A stretch of 64,000 nt of DNA from Pleodorina starrii. Its lineage: Eukaryota; Chlorophyta; Chlorophyceae; Chlamydomonadales; Volvocaceae. Under the pieces are notes generated by a model. It saw only the letters and a program-made list of their open reading frames with translations. It had not been told where the DNA came from and did no database searches. Position 1 is the stretch's first letter; every line of letters begins with the position of its first letter. Below are positions 11,081-23,190 of the stretch, one piece after another. The stretch spans positions 124,001 to 188,000 of the forward strand of contig BRXU01000024.1 in the NCBI GenBank assembly GCA_030267565.1, written 5' to 3'. The position numbers and the translations under genes were made by a program.

Positions 11081-12244
11081 TTTTGGGCGGGGCCCCAGCG
11101 CGAAGCGCCCAGGGGGGCCCCGCCCTGTAGGATTGCCCATGTCCGTGCCCGCACTGTCTAATGTCTAATGTCTAATGTTAAAGGGCAAGTGCAGACTTTC
11201 GGCCGTCGGAAAGGCTGCATAAGTAAAAGATTACATTCTTTATTGCACGGTAAATTTATTATAGGAACCCAACCTCGTATGAGTAAAAGCCAGGTTGGCA
11301 GTCTCCATGGACCGAGGCCGAGGTCAAACCAACACCTCTCGGCCTATAATTAATTCCAGAAGATTCATCGTTCCTTAAAGTAGATTTCTGACATGACGGC
11401 GTGAAATGAATCTTCGTTTCGGCGACCAACTAAGTTTGCATTGCGAACATTCTTCCCGCGACCACACCACAGCAGCTCTGCTAGCCGGTCCGACCGACTT
11501 GACGCACACTTATATTACAAAGGTTGCAAGGAGCAAACCATGAGGGGCAAACTGCTGGTTGTTAGACGCCAAGCCGCAAATGCACGCATGATGCAGCGGT
11601 CTTCTGCGGGCCGCCCAACAAGTCCAGTCGGCAACCTAGGGGATCCCTGTCCTAGTGTTAAAGCATTCAAGCCTCCTCTACGGCGAATACCTCAGTAGCG
11701 AATACCTCGTCGGCAACTGCACGTCGTCGCAATCAACCCTCGCAAACAGTTCCGCTGTCCTTCTATTGGCAAGTCAGCCTGCGTGATGTGTAAATGATAC
11801 TCCATGTCTACTGTCAAGTAACTTCAGCCAATGCGCTGGCCGGAAGAGTTGCACAGTGCCGAGACGGCGCGCGATGCTAAACATGGGTCGGATTGCTGAA
11901 GCCGCAGGCATTTCAGATATAAAGCTCTGGCTGCCTATCAGCAGGAATGTCGACACTCTCACAGTTGACGCCCTCGCCGCTCGCTTTGGAAATGCCGTAT
12001 TTCGGTCGATGCGCACATGCGCTCATGCACCCGGCGGGATGACGCGCTTCGCGCGGCGCCGGCAGGCCTTGCTAACAACTCGGCTAGCAGGCATTTCGGG
12101 AAAAAGCTCTGGCTGTCTATCAGCAGGAATGTCGACACTCTCACATTTCACGCCCTCGCCGCCCTAGCACTCAACTTAACCCGTACGGATTTAGTGGGGC
12201 CCCGCCCTTTTTCCGGCTTCAAGGAAGCCGACACCAACCCCTTG
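11081..12244 (+). mobile_element. Helitron-like non-autonomous element, full copy A (1164 bp)
   Basis: It begins TTTTGGGCGGGGCCCC after a host T and ends GGGGCCCCGCCC, then a T run, a 7-bp-arm hairpin (12214-12230), ten bases and CTTG followed by T. The same two ends bound copies at 51968-52904 and 53990-54988. The inner part is near-identical to copy B (for example around 11250-11690 against 52140-52580). There is no long frame and no transposase or Rep/helicase, so it is non-autonomous. Assignment to Helitron/Helentron rests on the hairpin-plus-CTTG end and is inference. The alternative is a DNA transposon with short 12-bp GC-rich inverted ends. Confidence 0.75.
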
Positions 12245-12478
12245 TTTGATATTGCTTCTCAGAGCACGGGATTCTCCGCTGCCAGCGTGTGATACAATGG
12301 CCAGTAGGCCCCATGCGAGGAAACAATGACGTAGCTTCTGGACTTCCGTAAGATCAAGGCGAGACGCGTTTAAAAAACAAGTTGAGCAAGGTTCTGCCAA
12401 GCTGGTTATCGCTGCTGCAGAGAGCACTCAGCTGGCAAGCTGTCGTTTTAAAGCATACCGGTAACAACTAATTGTGAT

Positions 12479-12841
12479 ATGAGTCTTGATACGAGCCGCG
12501 ATCCCAGTTGTATTATAGGACATGTGGACAAAGCTGGTGTGAAATTGTTCCGGGCTGTACTACAAAAGAAGTTCATTACCAACGAACAACTGCAGTTGGC
12601 GGTGTCAGAGCAGTTGGTATCTGCTCTGGTTGGTATTGTTCCTGCGCCGCTACTCCCCACAGCCAAAACCACAATTGAGCACTTCCTGAATGTGCAGAAC
12701 GCGTTTGCACGTACAATAACAAGTCTTGGTAGAACCGGATGGGGGATGGCAACACTCCGATGGCAGTCAATGGGTAGCTGGCGAAGCCTGCCGCTTGAAA
12801 AAGTTCTCAAGCCCGTAGATATGTGGCACTCAAGGCAGTAG
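12479..12841 (+). CDS. Hypothetical ORF, 120 aa
   Basis: An ATG-initiated frame with an upstream stop. It reads IIGHVDKAGVKLFRAVLQKK and SEQLVSALVGIVPAPLLP. Composition is less GC-rich than the neighbouring genes. There are no recognisable domains, no clear signal peptide and no splice partner. It lies between the Helitron-like element and the coiled-coil gene and could be an exon of a larger gene or part of another repeat. Confidence 0.25.
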   Translation: MSLDTSRDPSCIIGHVDKAGVKLFRAVLQKKFITNEQLQLAVSEQLVSALVGIVPAPLLPTAKTTIEHFLNVQNAFARTITSLGRTGWGMATLRWQSMGSWRSLPLEKVLKPVDMWHSRQ

Positions 12842-13809
12842 TAGGACACCAACAATAGCCCACACCAGCGCACAGAGGCCGCGGTAATGCGACGAAACGT
12901 GGTGAAACCTGCTTCGGTTGCCGGAAAGATCGGTGGAGGCAGCGGGCCGTGCACTACAGCACACTGCAGCTGGATGCGACCAGGGTGCATTGTAAAGTGA
13001 AAGAACAACCAGGCCGGGCAGCACTAGCCACCCAGACACGAGCCAGCAAACCCGGGGAAAGAACAACAGAAACCAACGCCCACGAGGACTTCGAAATGAC
13101 GTTCCCCAAGCGGCGAACGGCCGTGGCCACCCACAAATTAAGCGCACCTACTGACACAACAGCAAACCGCAGGCTACAACTGGAACAGCCCTCCGCCCCA
13201 GACGCCCACTGAAAAGACTGAGAGCCACGAGGAGCCACGCGAAGGACCAGCAAAACAGTGCCTACACGCTTGCGGCCCTTCTGGATAGGTGGATAGATGG
13301 TCGGGAGCCCGGGGCCAACCAAATCCCACCTTGCCACCCTCGAGGTTCCCCCCGAAAGGAGAGGTCCGACTTCTTCCCAGGTGCCCAACACGCACTGACC
13401 CCCGTAAATCCCATTGGGGGTAGGGTGTTTGCTTGAGGTCTACAGACGCTATGCTATGCTCCTCCCGCCAGGAGTATTTGGGCTGCTTCCGAAATCTTAC
13501 TAAACTCTGCCTTTCAGGCCATCCGATGTTTCCGATGCTGCACAGAAGTCCACAACGCGGCAATTTAGCAAAACAGGGGCCGAAGAGGTACGAACTGACC
13601 ATCCAAACGAAATCGTACAATGTGACGGTTGGTATAACCTTGAGGGTCTGTGCAATTACAACGTCGGTTAGGAGCGATTTATCCGCAATGAGCATAATCG
13701 CAAGCGCTTTTAAAGAAGCATTCAACAATTCGTTGTGCGACCGTGGGCTCGGCAAACTATCTGCATAATGGACGAGAATCCAGACTAGCTTTGCTTACAT
13801 TCGCGAATT
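12842..13809. other. Upstream region of coiled-coil gene, no supported gene
   Basis: No frame here has family resemblance on either strand. A minus frame at 13755-13174 and a plus frame at 13433-13768 overlap as mirror images. The promoter of the coiled-coil gene should lie near the 3' part. Confidence 0.35.
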
Positions 13810-16800
13810 ATGAGGTCGGGGATGCTACTTCTGATATTACTGGCTGCCGCTGGTATGGCGTCGGGAGAGGTGCGACATTCGATTGCTTTTTTCCTTGCAG
13901 CAAAGACTTGGTCAACGCCGTCAAAACCTGAATTGTCTCACAGGAAATTGAACTTGATTTCAGCGGTCTGCGTGGTTTGCAGAGGCGCTTGCCAGACGGC
14001 TCGTGGCTCAAGCTGTTAACTCCCGATCAAACTCGGAAGCCTTACAGCTCTTATGTGTCAACAACAGCTGTAGAGTTGAAGCGCGCTCCACGGGCAGGCG
14101 GTGAAGAAGGCGTGCCCCGCGCCAATCCTGACCGTGTTGTCGACATCGGCGCCAGCACTTGGACCAGCGTCAGCGTCTTTCGCCGCGACGCTCTACCGTC
14201 GGCTCCCCCGCCCTTGCTTGCGTGCGGGGCCAGCCCAGCCAGCGCAGCGGCCACCCCAGCCCCATGCCATCCGCCGCTGGCCGGCCAACCCCTCGTTGAG
14301 GCCGCCCGAACACGCGTGCACCTATTCCTCCACACTCTCCGCAACAAAGTAGTGCAATGGGGTGGCCTAGCGGCCGGTGCGCTGTCCTCGGCCGTTCCTG
14401 CCTGGCTTCGGCTGTTGATCAGGCGGCTGCGTCAGCAGCGGTGTCCGCTGCGCGCCCTGGCCCCTTCGACCTGGGCGCCCACACTGCCGCCGAGCTCGCA
14501 GCATTTCCAGCCCCCTCCGGAGTATGTCATTGGACTTACAGCCGATGCTGTTCGTAACGAGGTCGCCCAAGCCGAAGCCACAGCGGTCGACCCTGGTGCA
14601 GTCGCCCAAGAGGGGTCCACTTACGACACGCGGCTTGGCGGCCCAGGACGCGCGGCAGATTACGTAGAGCTGGTCGCAGCAGAGGTGGCGGGGACTGGTG
14701 CACTGGCGCCGAAGGCTGCTCCGGACATCGATGCGCGTCCAGCTTCCGTAGAAGTCGACGCTGCGGTTCAGGATGCGGCTTTCAGCGGCGTCGTACATGG
14801 AGGAGGAGCGGGATTGGGAGAGCGACGGCCGGCGGCGGCAGAAGCAGCAGCAGCAGCAGCTGGTGAGTCGGACGTCGCTGTTGCGGCTGCGCTGGGACAG
14901 GCGGGAGGTCCAGACCTTGACGCGGGCGGAGGCGCGACTTGGGTCGAGCCGGCGACTGAGGCGGAGGCACCGGCTGTTGTAGCATATGCGGTGGCGCCAA
15001 CGGAGGTGGTCGCGACATGGGCGGACATGTCGGTGGCGGCAGTTGCAGCAGCAGATGCGGAGGCGGAGGCGGAGACTACATCCCGGGAAGTTACGGTAGC
15101 CGACCGGGGGCCGGCGGGGGCTTCGCCGATGGGCAGGGAATCGGTGGGATGGGAGGAAACGGAGTCGCAGTGCGGCGGGCAGCCAGCTGATGTGGCTGCC
15201 GCTGCTCCGTCACCTCTAGTGCCGGTGGCGGGCCACGGTTTGGGCGGCGCCGTCTCTGTTCTTCCAGCATCACCGCCACTACCAGCGCCACTGCCAGCGC
15301 GTGCGGTGGCGCCAGATGGGATGTGCTTGACGGCAGAGGACAGGTTGGGGCAGACCGATCAGCCGCTGCAGCAGCTCGACACGGCGATGGGGGCCATGGA
15401 GGCGGACCACAGTCGGGCGGTGCCGTTGGCATCAGAGCTGGCGGCAGACTTTACCACGGGACCGGCGACGCAGGCGGCTTCAGCAAACGCGATCGCTGCC
15501 GCTGGCAGCGGTCGCCGAGTGGCTCAGACGAACGAGAGTACGGTGGCGCAGCCTGCAGCAGCACAAGAGAGGGAAGCAGCGGCCGCAGCGGCAGCGATCG
15601 AGGTGGCGGCGAGTTCTCCGGCCGCAGCGGCAGCGATCGAGGTGGCGGCGAGTTCGCCGGCCGCAGCGGCAGCGATCGAGGTGGCGGCGAGTTCGCCGGC
15701 CGCAGCGGCAGCGATCGAGGTGGCGGCAAATTCGCCGGCCGCAGCAGCAGCGGTCAAGGCGGCGGCGAGCTCGCCGGCCGCAGCGGCAGCAATCGAGGTG
15801 GCGGCGAGTTCGCCGGCCGCAGCAGCAGCGGTCAAGGCGGCGGCGAGCTCGCCGACCGCAGCAGCAGCGGTCGAGGTGGCGGCGAGCTCGCCGGCCGCAG
15901 CGGCAGGCGCGGTGTCGCGATCACGACGGGCTTCTCACAGCAGAGCCCGTCGGGCCCAACCGGCAGCGGCGCCCGGGGCTGCAACGCGCTCGGCGCCCTC
16001 CCGGCCCGTCCGCCGGCTGGAGTCCCTCCCACAGCGCTGGTCCATCGTCGCACGGCTGTCACCGTCGCTGCGCAGCAACATGCCGGCGGTAGTGGCCGTC
16101 GCCGCCGTTGCGACAATCATAGCGGCGATGCAGGCGCTGGCTGCTGGGGCGGCGCGCCGTCGGGCGGCGAACCTCAGCGCGGCCCTCGAGGACGCGCGCC
16201 AAGAGCACGCCAGGGCGCTGGAGCAGCTCCGGAGCCGGGACGAGGCAATGGTTTCGGAGCTCCTGGGCGTTCGGGAGCAGCTCGCGGTGGCGCACGCCGA
16301 TGCGGAGCGGCACCGGGTCGCATGTCAGGCGGCGGTGCGCACAGCCGCGACGGCGGTGCGGGCGCGCGCCGCCGCAACCGTGCAGCTGGCGCAGCAGGTT
16401 TCGGAGCTGCAGCTCTCGCAGGCGGAGCTGGCGAGCTCGCTGGTGGCGGCGGTGCGGGAGTGGCGGCATCGGGGCGGGGTGCTGGCGGCGGCGCTGGGGC
16501 GATGCCGGCAAGGCGCGCAGCGTGTCGTGCGCAGCGCGGCGGTGGAGCGGGCGGCGGCGGAGGGACGGCGGCGGCTCCAGGCCGAGGAGGCGGACCGCGC
16601 AGCGGCGGCGGCAGCGGAGCGGCACGCGGGGGAGGTGTCGGAGCTGCGAAAGCGGTTGGAAGAGGTACGTAATGAGACGGTGCGGCTGGGGGCTACCTGT
16701 TCGTTGTCTCGTAAGGAGTCCCTCCTAAGGAAGGAGCTCATGGCTGATAAAGCGGTGCAGCGGCGTGTGGGTACGGTAGTGCGGATGATGATTGGCTTGT

Positions 16801-19800
16801 GTGAGTGGTGGTGTGGGGGGGGGGGATGACGCGCACATTGCTACAAGACGGGCCTCATCGCATCATCAGAGGCTGCAGGAGGGAAATTATTTCGGCGCTG
16901 TCATCGGGATTGGCGGTGGTGGGAGGCAATGGAAGCGTGGCCGTCATTTATGGCGGGATCAACTTCAGAAGCCGGCACTGTCCTGCAGCAAAAGGGTGGG
17001 AGGGCTGTTGTTTCCCACAAGGCAGGTGAGGGGCTGTCAGATAGGGCGCGGTGCCCTCCCCCGTTCGACATACGCCCGCCCTCCTGCCTGCCGCCACCAC
17101 AAGTTGGCACCCCCTCCTCTCCACTGGCTCTCTGCTCGCAGGAGCACCAGCCATTCCCCTTCCCCTGTTGTCCCATAGGCTCGTTCACGCTTCTTGAAGC
17201 ATCTCACTCGTGCCGCGTCCCCCCTTGCTTGGCCAGGCGCTGGCCGCCGAGCAGCAGCGCCACGCCGCCACCGCCGCAGCGGTCAATGAGCAGCGCGCCC
17301 GCGTCGACGCAGCGGTGCGGGCGCTACGGCGGCGGCAGTGCCGTATGCTGACTGCCTGGCTGGGAATGCGGTCCTGGATGGGGCTGGAGGTGGAGGAGCT
17401 GGCAGGGCGGGCGGAGAAGCTGGTGCGTGATGATGTGGAAGGGGATGGGAACACGGGAGATGGGACCGGGTTGGGGGATGGGGGGCCAACAAGAACAGCC
17501 CGGGGCGAGGGAACGCAACGCAGTTAGGGGGGGGGCAAGGGAGTAGCGGCGCATGGGGGGGTAGCGGAACATCTCATTTTGTGTGAGGACTGAGGAGGGG
17601 AGGTCATGTAGCGCTCCGGGCGCTGGCCGCTCTTCAACCAGCGAATGAGGACGGCATCGCAGCATACCGATACTGCCCTGTGCCGTGTTGGTTGGTGTTC
17701 CTGCTCCTGGGGTGAGATCCAACGTTGACGTCCATGCAACAACCCATGCCTCCGTCCCTCCCTCCCTCCCTGGCCCCTGCCCCCAGGCTGCCGAGCACAC
17801 GTCCATGCTGGATCAGGCTCGCTCGCTGGTGGAGCAGCACCGGATGAGGGTGGAAAGCGTGCAGCGGCAGCTGGCTGCGCAGGTGTGACTTTTGGGGGGT
17901 AATTAAAACGGCCCGGGACGAGGCGGACAATGAGGGGGTGGGGTGGTATTTGGGGGGGTCCTCCAGATTTTGGGGCGTCGTGGTGGGGATGGTCCACATC
18001 TTGGGCGTCATTTTATGGGAGACTTGTTAGGAAACCTCTCCCGTATGGAGGGGCAGCGGCAGGAAGATTGAAAGTAGCAGCGTCGTCCGTGCGTGAGCAG
18101 AGAGCAGAGAGCAGCACACGCATGTTGACATTGACGGGACAAGGCTCGACGGAGGCGAGGCGAGGGGCGTAGGGCTTTGCGGGCGAGGTGAGGCGCAAAG
18201 CTGTCGTGTTGCTTGGGGCCTTCGGCGGATGGTCTATCGCGGACACGCGGTGGGAACGTGCAGGGCTTGCTCCAATTGCGGCCTACCGGGGCAGTGGTTG
18301 GCCGGCGAGGGTCAGGGTTTGTCAGGCGAGGCGTTTCAGAGGCCCGGCAGCCTACTGCATCGAAATGCTGGGTGCTAAGGGTATGGTGTGGTTGAAGAGC
18401 ATACAAAGCGACTAAGCGACTAGGCGAGGCGAGGCGATGATGAGCCTGGGCCAATACCGGGCGAACCGAGTGATATCCTGATATGGTTCAGGCGATGCTT
18501 CTGGCGGAGGGAGTGCATTCATGGCAGCAGTAGGGACGGCCGGATATCACTCGCCCGGGTATCACGCACCCGGACAATCACACGTTGATCAAGAAGGGGG
18601 TTGTGCCCACTGCTGCGAATCGCCGCCGCCGCTCATCTAAACCCCACTGGGCCACACTAAGCCCACCCACGTGCACGTACTGGTCCGCCTGCTGTCCTGT
18701 TTGTTCCCCGCCCTGCTGTCCTGCCCCCCTGCCCCGCCCTGGTGTCAGGTTGCCGAGGTGGTTGAGAGCCGGCGCACCAACGAGGAGCTGACTCAGCAGT
18801 TGGAGGACAGGAACTGCGCCATCATGGAACTGGAGAGAGAGCTGGCGGCAACCAGTGCGGTGAGCAGCGGTGGGAGGTGGGCTAGGCCGAGAGCTGAGTT
18901 GGGCTGCGGTGGGCTGGGCTGCTCCGCTCCGCTGTGCTGGGCGGCGTTGCAGCGGCACAATGGCGCGCCTCTCTGCAACTGGTTGGGAGCGTCTCGGGCT
19001 TGGCTCACCGGGCAGGGCAGGGCTGGGCTGGGCGGGATGGAGGGCCAGGGATGTGCGAGGCGTGCACGGTTACGTGTGCCACCGTCGACACGACCGTCGT
19101 ACCGTGTCGTACGTGCAGGTGGTGGAGTCACAGCGGCGGCAGCTGGACGAGCTTCAGCGGATGCTGACGGTGTCGGATGACTCGCTGGCGGCGTCGCAGC
19201 AGGAGGCGGCGGAGCTGGAGGCCAGGATGCGTGAGGCGCAGGTGCGGCTTGCTGTGCGGGGCGTGGGGGGCGGGGAGAGGAGAACCGCACCCCATCCGCT
19301 GGGATGCGGCCGTTCTGTTTGCCGACAGACGACAGGTGCGAGGGGCGCGCCAATCATCGCTTGGGTTGCACCTGGTGGGCACACGGTTGCAAGGCGGGTC
19401 GCAACACAGATCACTAGGCCGCCCCCAACGAGCAATCGAAGCTGTGGTTTGAGGCCACAGAGCCGCTCGGCACGTCGGCAGCCCCGTTAGGCACTGCATA
19501 ATACGTCTTATTCGTGTCATGCCACAGCATGTGTGTCACAAGCGTGTGCAGGACAGTGCCTGGCAGGTACCGGTAAGAGCGGCTATGGCGGGGCCCTGGA
19601 ACGGGGTCTTGCTGCATTGGCAAGCGGCAGTCGTTTGTAAAACCCCACATAATATCCCGCACCATCATGGGCACTCTTTGTCCCGGTTCAGTAGTGCGCA
19701 GTGACAGTGATACGCTGTGTGTGATGACATGTTGTTAACCTCGTCCTCCGTGTCCACTCTCTCGCCAGGCCGCCACCGAGGCCTCACAGGCTCGTGTGGA

Positions 19801-21857
19801 TCAGCTGCTGGCCGCCAACGAACTGCTCGAGGGGCAGGTGGGTGACATGCGGCGGAGGAGGGGCGGGGTGTGACGTGACATGGCTCTGGGTGATTTGGTC
19901 AGTTGCGCAATGGCTGGCCGAGCCTCCCTGCGCGCCACCAACACTACCCCGGCCCGCCGTCCCACGTCCCTCAGCCGGTGGGTCCCTCCTGCGCCCCCGT
20001 GTGCTTCCTTGCACCTGGCCCCTGCTCCCGCCCTTCCTGTGCCGTGCTGCATCTCGTGCCTTACTGGCGCCGCCAGCGTTGGCTCCCTCCAGCGCCCCTT
20101 CAGTCGATCGGTTGATCAGTTCGTTGGTCACCCGCGTGCGTGGCTAACTTTCCTCTGTCTCGCTCCCCTCTTCACACCCCTCCCCCCGGCGCAGGTGGCC
20201 CAGTTCGTTGAGACTGTCAGCATGCTCACGGCGATGGAGGTGGGTGCGGCTGTGGGTGCGGTACGGCTGTGGGCGGGTCATTGGCGTTGTGGGCCATCAA
20301 AATGCTGCGAGCCCGCACACTTGGAAACCGCCCCTCCTTGCGGTTCGGTGTCCCCCTTCCCCATCTTCGCCTGCAGGAGGCTCACCTGGCCCCCACAAGG
20401 GCCCAAGCGGCCGCCCTGGAGAAGCAGATGGCGGAGGAGCGCCAGGCGGCGGCAGCCGCAGTGGCGGAACGCGACAAGCAGCTGGCGCAGGGGGCGGCGG
20501 AGCTGGCAGAGCAGCGCAGGTGCCGTACATGTAGTATAGGTGCCGTACATGTATATGTATATGTAGCGTACATGCGTGGAGGGGTAGGACGGGGCAGTGC
20601 AGGCGGGGGGGGGCCACGGAGGGCTGACGGTCGCAGTGACCTCAGCACCTAGCTGGGAGTGATGGAACAGGTCGCGGGGGCAACATGCGCCATAGTAACA
20701 GGAAACGGTAGAGGCTTGTGAGGGCCGACTGGTGGGCCGCTGGAGAGCGCAATGTCGAGTCGGCTCGCCTGTGTTAGCTGCGGGGCTCGGGGGGGGCACC
20801 TGTAGCTGCACAGGGTACGGCTTGCGGACTGCGCGCTCCGTTGCTCGACCAAGGAAACAACGCGCCTTCGTTAGCCGCCTTCGTATGTACCGGTGGTACC
20901 GTATCGATGTTTGGGGTGTGCACCCCCCCCACCTCAACCCGATCCTACTGCACCAGGGAAACTGAGGCCGCGCACCGTGCCCGTGGCGAGGTGGCCAAGC
21001 GGCTGGAGGAGTGTGAGCGGGAGCTGCGGGCAGTGCAGGTGCGTCCGGGCATGGGGCCTGGAGGCGCGCCTGGCAAGTGAGGCCTTGGGGAGGCCGGCAG
21101 GGATTGAGCGAGAACTCGTTCCACTGCCGTGCTGTGTTAATGGCGGCACCAGTGGCCGCCAGCTGAATGAACTTGCGAGTTGGGTTGAGCCTGGGGCGGC
21201 GCTTCCACATACAGAAGGGAGCCAACCATACGGCTTATGTTGTCTCAATGTGCGCCCCTTGACGGATAACCGTTGTGGGGGGACGCATGTTACCAGCTAT
21301 TTTGGCGTTTCCGTCGCACCCAGCCCCGTACGGTCCAGCCTTCCCAACCCCAACCCCAACCCCGCCTGCGTGCCATCATCAACAGGTTTACATCAGATGT
21401 TCAAAGCTGTGTCGAACTCGCGCGTCGCAAAGTTGAACTCGGTAAATTGACAGCTCCTCCCTCTTCCCTCAGTCCTCCATCGGCCCGCCCCGCCCCGTCC
21501 CTCCCTTGTGCCCCTCCGCCCTCCCCACGCCACCACCAGTCGGAGCTTCGCCGCCGGGAGGAGGAGGGCATCGAGGCGGTCGGTCTGTCGTTCTCGCCCC
21601 CCACCAAGCAGTCTCCCCTGCGCGACGCGCACCAGCACCGGGATCACCACCGTGACCACCGCGACCTCCGGGATCAGGAGGCGGTGCTGCAGCAGCTGCT
21701 GGCGCCACTTGCGGGGCTGTCGCTGCCGTTGCCGGCGGATGCCAAGACAATGGTGGGCGCATTGTCACCCGCCTCCGCCGCGGCAGCCGCCGCCGGGGGA
21801 ATGACCCCGCTGTCCGGCAGCAGCGGCAATGGAGCGCGCGGCGGCTTGCGGAAATGA
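13810..21857 (+). CDS. Ala-rich coiled-coil protein with signal peptide and internal hydrophobic segment, 11 exons
   Basis: Exons: 13810-13869, 13944-16664, 17237-17314, 17787-17882, 18749-18859, 19119-19241, 19769-19837, 20195-20239, 20377-20519, 20957-21038, 21540-21857. Phases join to give 1281 residues. Exon 1 encodes a 20-residue hydrophobic leader (GMLLLILLAAAGMASG). Exon 2 encodes about 700 low-complexity residues including eight to nine copies of a 13-residue Ala repeat, then a hydrophobic stretch (NMPAVVAVAAVATIIAAMQA, about residue 733). From there to exon 10 almost everything is heptad-like coiled coil (VESRRTNEELTQQLEDRN, ELQRMLTVSDDSLAASQQEA). The C-terminus is Pro/Ser/His-rich. 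TGTAA follows at 21946. I recognise no family; a membrane-anchored structural or tethering role is a guess. The join of exon 1 to exon 2 is the least certain. Confidence 0.72.
15583..15908 (+). repeat. 39-bp coding minisatellite
   Basis: Tandem units of 39 bp inside exon 2 of the coiled-coil gene encode about eight to nine copies of IEVAASSPAAAAA with variants (VKAAASSP, IEVAANSP). All indels keep the frame. The second plus-strand frame is also open and reads SGSDRGGGEFAGR repeats, a by-product of composition. Confidence 0.9.
21325..21440 (+). repeat. Short dispersed repeat in last intron of coiled-coil gene
   Basis: The stretch with CCCGTACGGTCC, CCTTCCCAACCCCAACCC and ATGTTCAAAGC recurs in degenerate form at about 61575-61640 (ATGTTTAAAGC). 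It looks like the remnant of a dispersed element. I considered it as an exon and set it aside because its phase does not fit. Confidence 0.4.
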
Positions 21858-21945
21858 AAGTGGCCGGGAAGGGGAAGGGGAAGGGGAAGACTGATTATTG
21901 GAATGGTGGTGTTCGGTTGACGTGGTTAATATTATCCTGCTCCTC

Positions 21946-21950
21946 TGTAA
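21946..21950 (+). terminator. TGTAA polyadenylation signal of coiled-coil gene
   Basis: TGTAA lies 89 nt after the stop codon of the coiled-coil gene, the usual distance in this lineage. Confidence 0.65.
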
Positions 21951-21959
21951 TTAATTAAT

Positions 21960-22865
21960 TGTTAATGGGCATGGCACTCTTGTTCTGTGTGACGGGAAAA
22001 GGGGGCGGCCAACTGCCGCTTCGATGCCGCGGAACGGGTGCAAGACTTAGCAATGGTAGCGGCTTAGAACTGTGCTACAAGTTGGACAAGGACAGTAAGA
22101 TCGCGGTCGGGGGGGGGCACGGGCGTGGGTTATCAACTTGGGCGATACTTAGGTGGGGTAGGTGCAATACTGTGGAACTGACAAAGACATAAGCGGCAAG
22201 GGGTTCAAGGTCCGTGCAGCTTCTGAGCTCATGTGTTGTGACTGTCAATTTGATTTCCGTATTATCCGTTGCGAGATCCTATGCGGATCATGCATGTGGG
22301 CCCGTTCCCAGCAATCGACGTGGACAATCGACTGTGGCAAGACGGCTCTCAGCGGCAGGCATGGGCAGACTTGCACGCGGCGGCAGGCGGCTTGCACGCT
22401 GTCTGTGCAGCCAGGCGTTCATTGCATACCGTTCGACGTGACTTGCGTGGTAACGAGTACACTGTGCCGGGCCTAATCCATCAATCCCGGTCCGGGAGCG
22501 ACGTCTAAACAATGGATCAGCCTGGGGCTTCCGTTTCACCTCGTGTCTGAGGGGCTTCTGCTGAACGCGCCCAAGTGTCGCCTAACAGTCGCGAGCTCGT
22601 CCGCGCCTGTTTCGCTGTTGCTCTCGGCGTTCGTTCTTGCGAAAGAGGAGGGTGAGGAGCGGTGCGCTCGCTGGTCGCTGGTTGGTAGTGCCGCTGAAGG
22701 CGCAGGGGGCCGGACCGTGCCTCACTCCGATGACCCCTGCCGCCCTCCCGCCCAACAATCTCGCGGAGCTGCGCGGGGTCGCCGACCAAGATAGACACGG
22801 TGTTCGAGTGGACAGTCTTGTCCGGTGGTGTTCCCCGTTGATAAATGTACGGTATGATGCAACAA
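21960..22865. other. Intergenic, nothing recognised
   Basis: No frame with family resemblance and no convincing splice structure. The right part merges into a repeat at 22866. Confidence 0.4.
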
Positions 22866-23190
22866 CCTTGAGGCGGGGCTGGGCCGGGGCAGAGCGGAGC
22901 TGGGCTGGGCTGGGCTGGGCCGGGGCAGAGCGAGTCTTCGTCAAGCGGGTCCAGGTCCAGAGGATCGTATTCCTTTTCAGAGAAGTGGAGCTGGAGGCCA
23001 TCGCCTGCTCCGTCCGCCTCGCTGCCGCTGCCACCGCATGCATAGCATTCCTTCACCATGCCATCGGCGTTATCAATACCGGTACACTGGACAACGCTTG
23101 ACGGCTGATAACGATACTTTACATGGTTGCGGCGTGCCTGGCCTATGTAAAGCGACCCGCCTACCCGTATGCATTCCTTGTCCTTCAGGT
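22866..23190 (-). mobile_element. Fragment of the 2.9-kb MULE-type repeat family
   Basis: Matches the left inner part of the element at 48.9-51.8 kb in opposite orientation (GGAGCTGGAGGCCATCGCC, GGACAACGCTTGACGG, CTTTACATGGTTG). It keeps a short version of the GC-rich minisatellite (GGGCTGGGCTGGGCTGGGC, 22895-22932). The ends are missing. Confidence 0.7.

Noticed and set aside
15323..16672. 449-codon plus-strand open frame, Gly/Ser/Arg-rich
   Set aside because: It is the second frame of the Ala-rich exon of the coiled-coil gene; its repeats are the same 39-bp units and it has no splice or coiled-coil logic.
21391..21438. Possible extra coiled-coil exon (FTSDVQSCVELARRKVEL)
   Set aside because: It has plausible borders, but its phase fits neither neighbour and the sequence belongs to a dispersed repeat also found near 61.6 kb.
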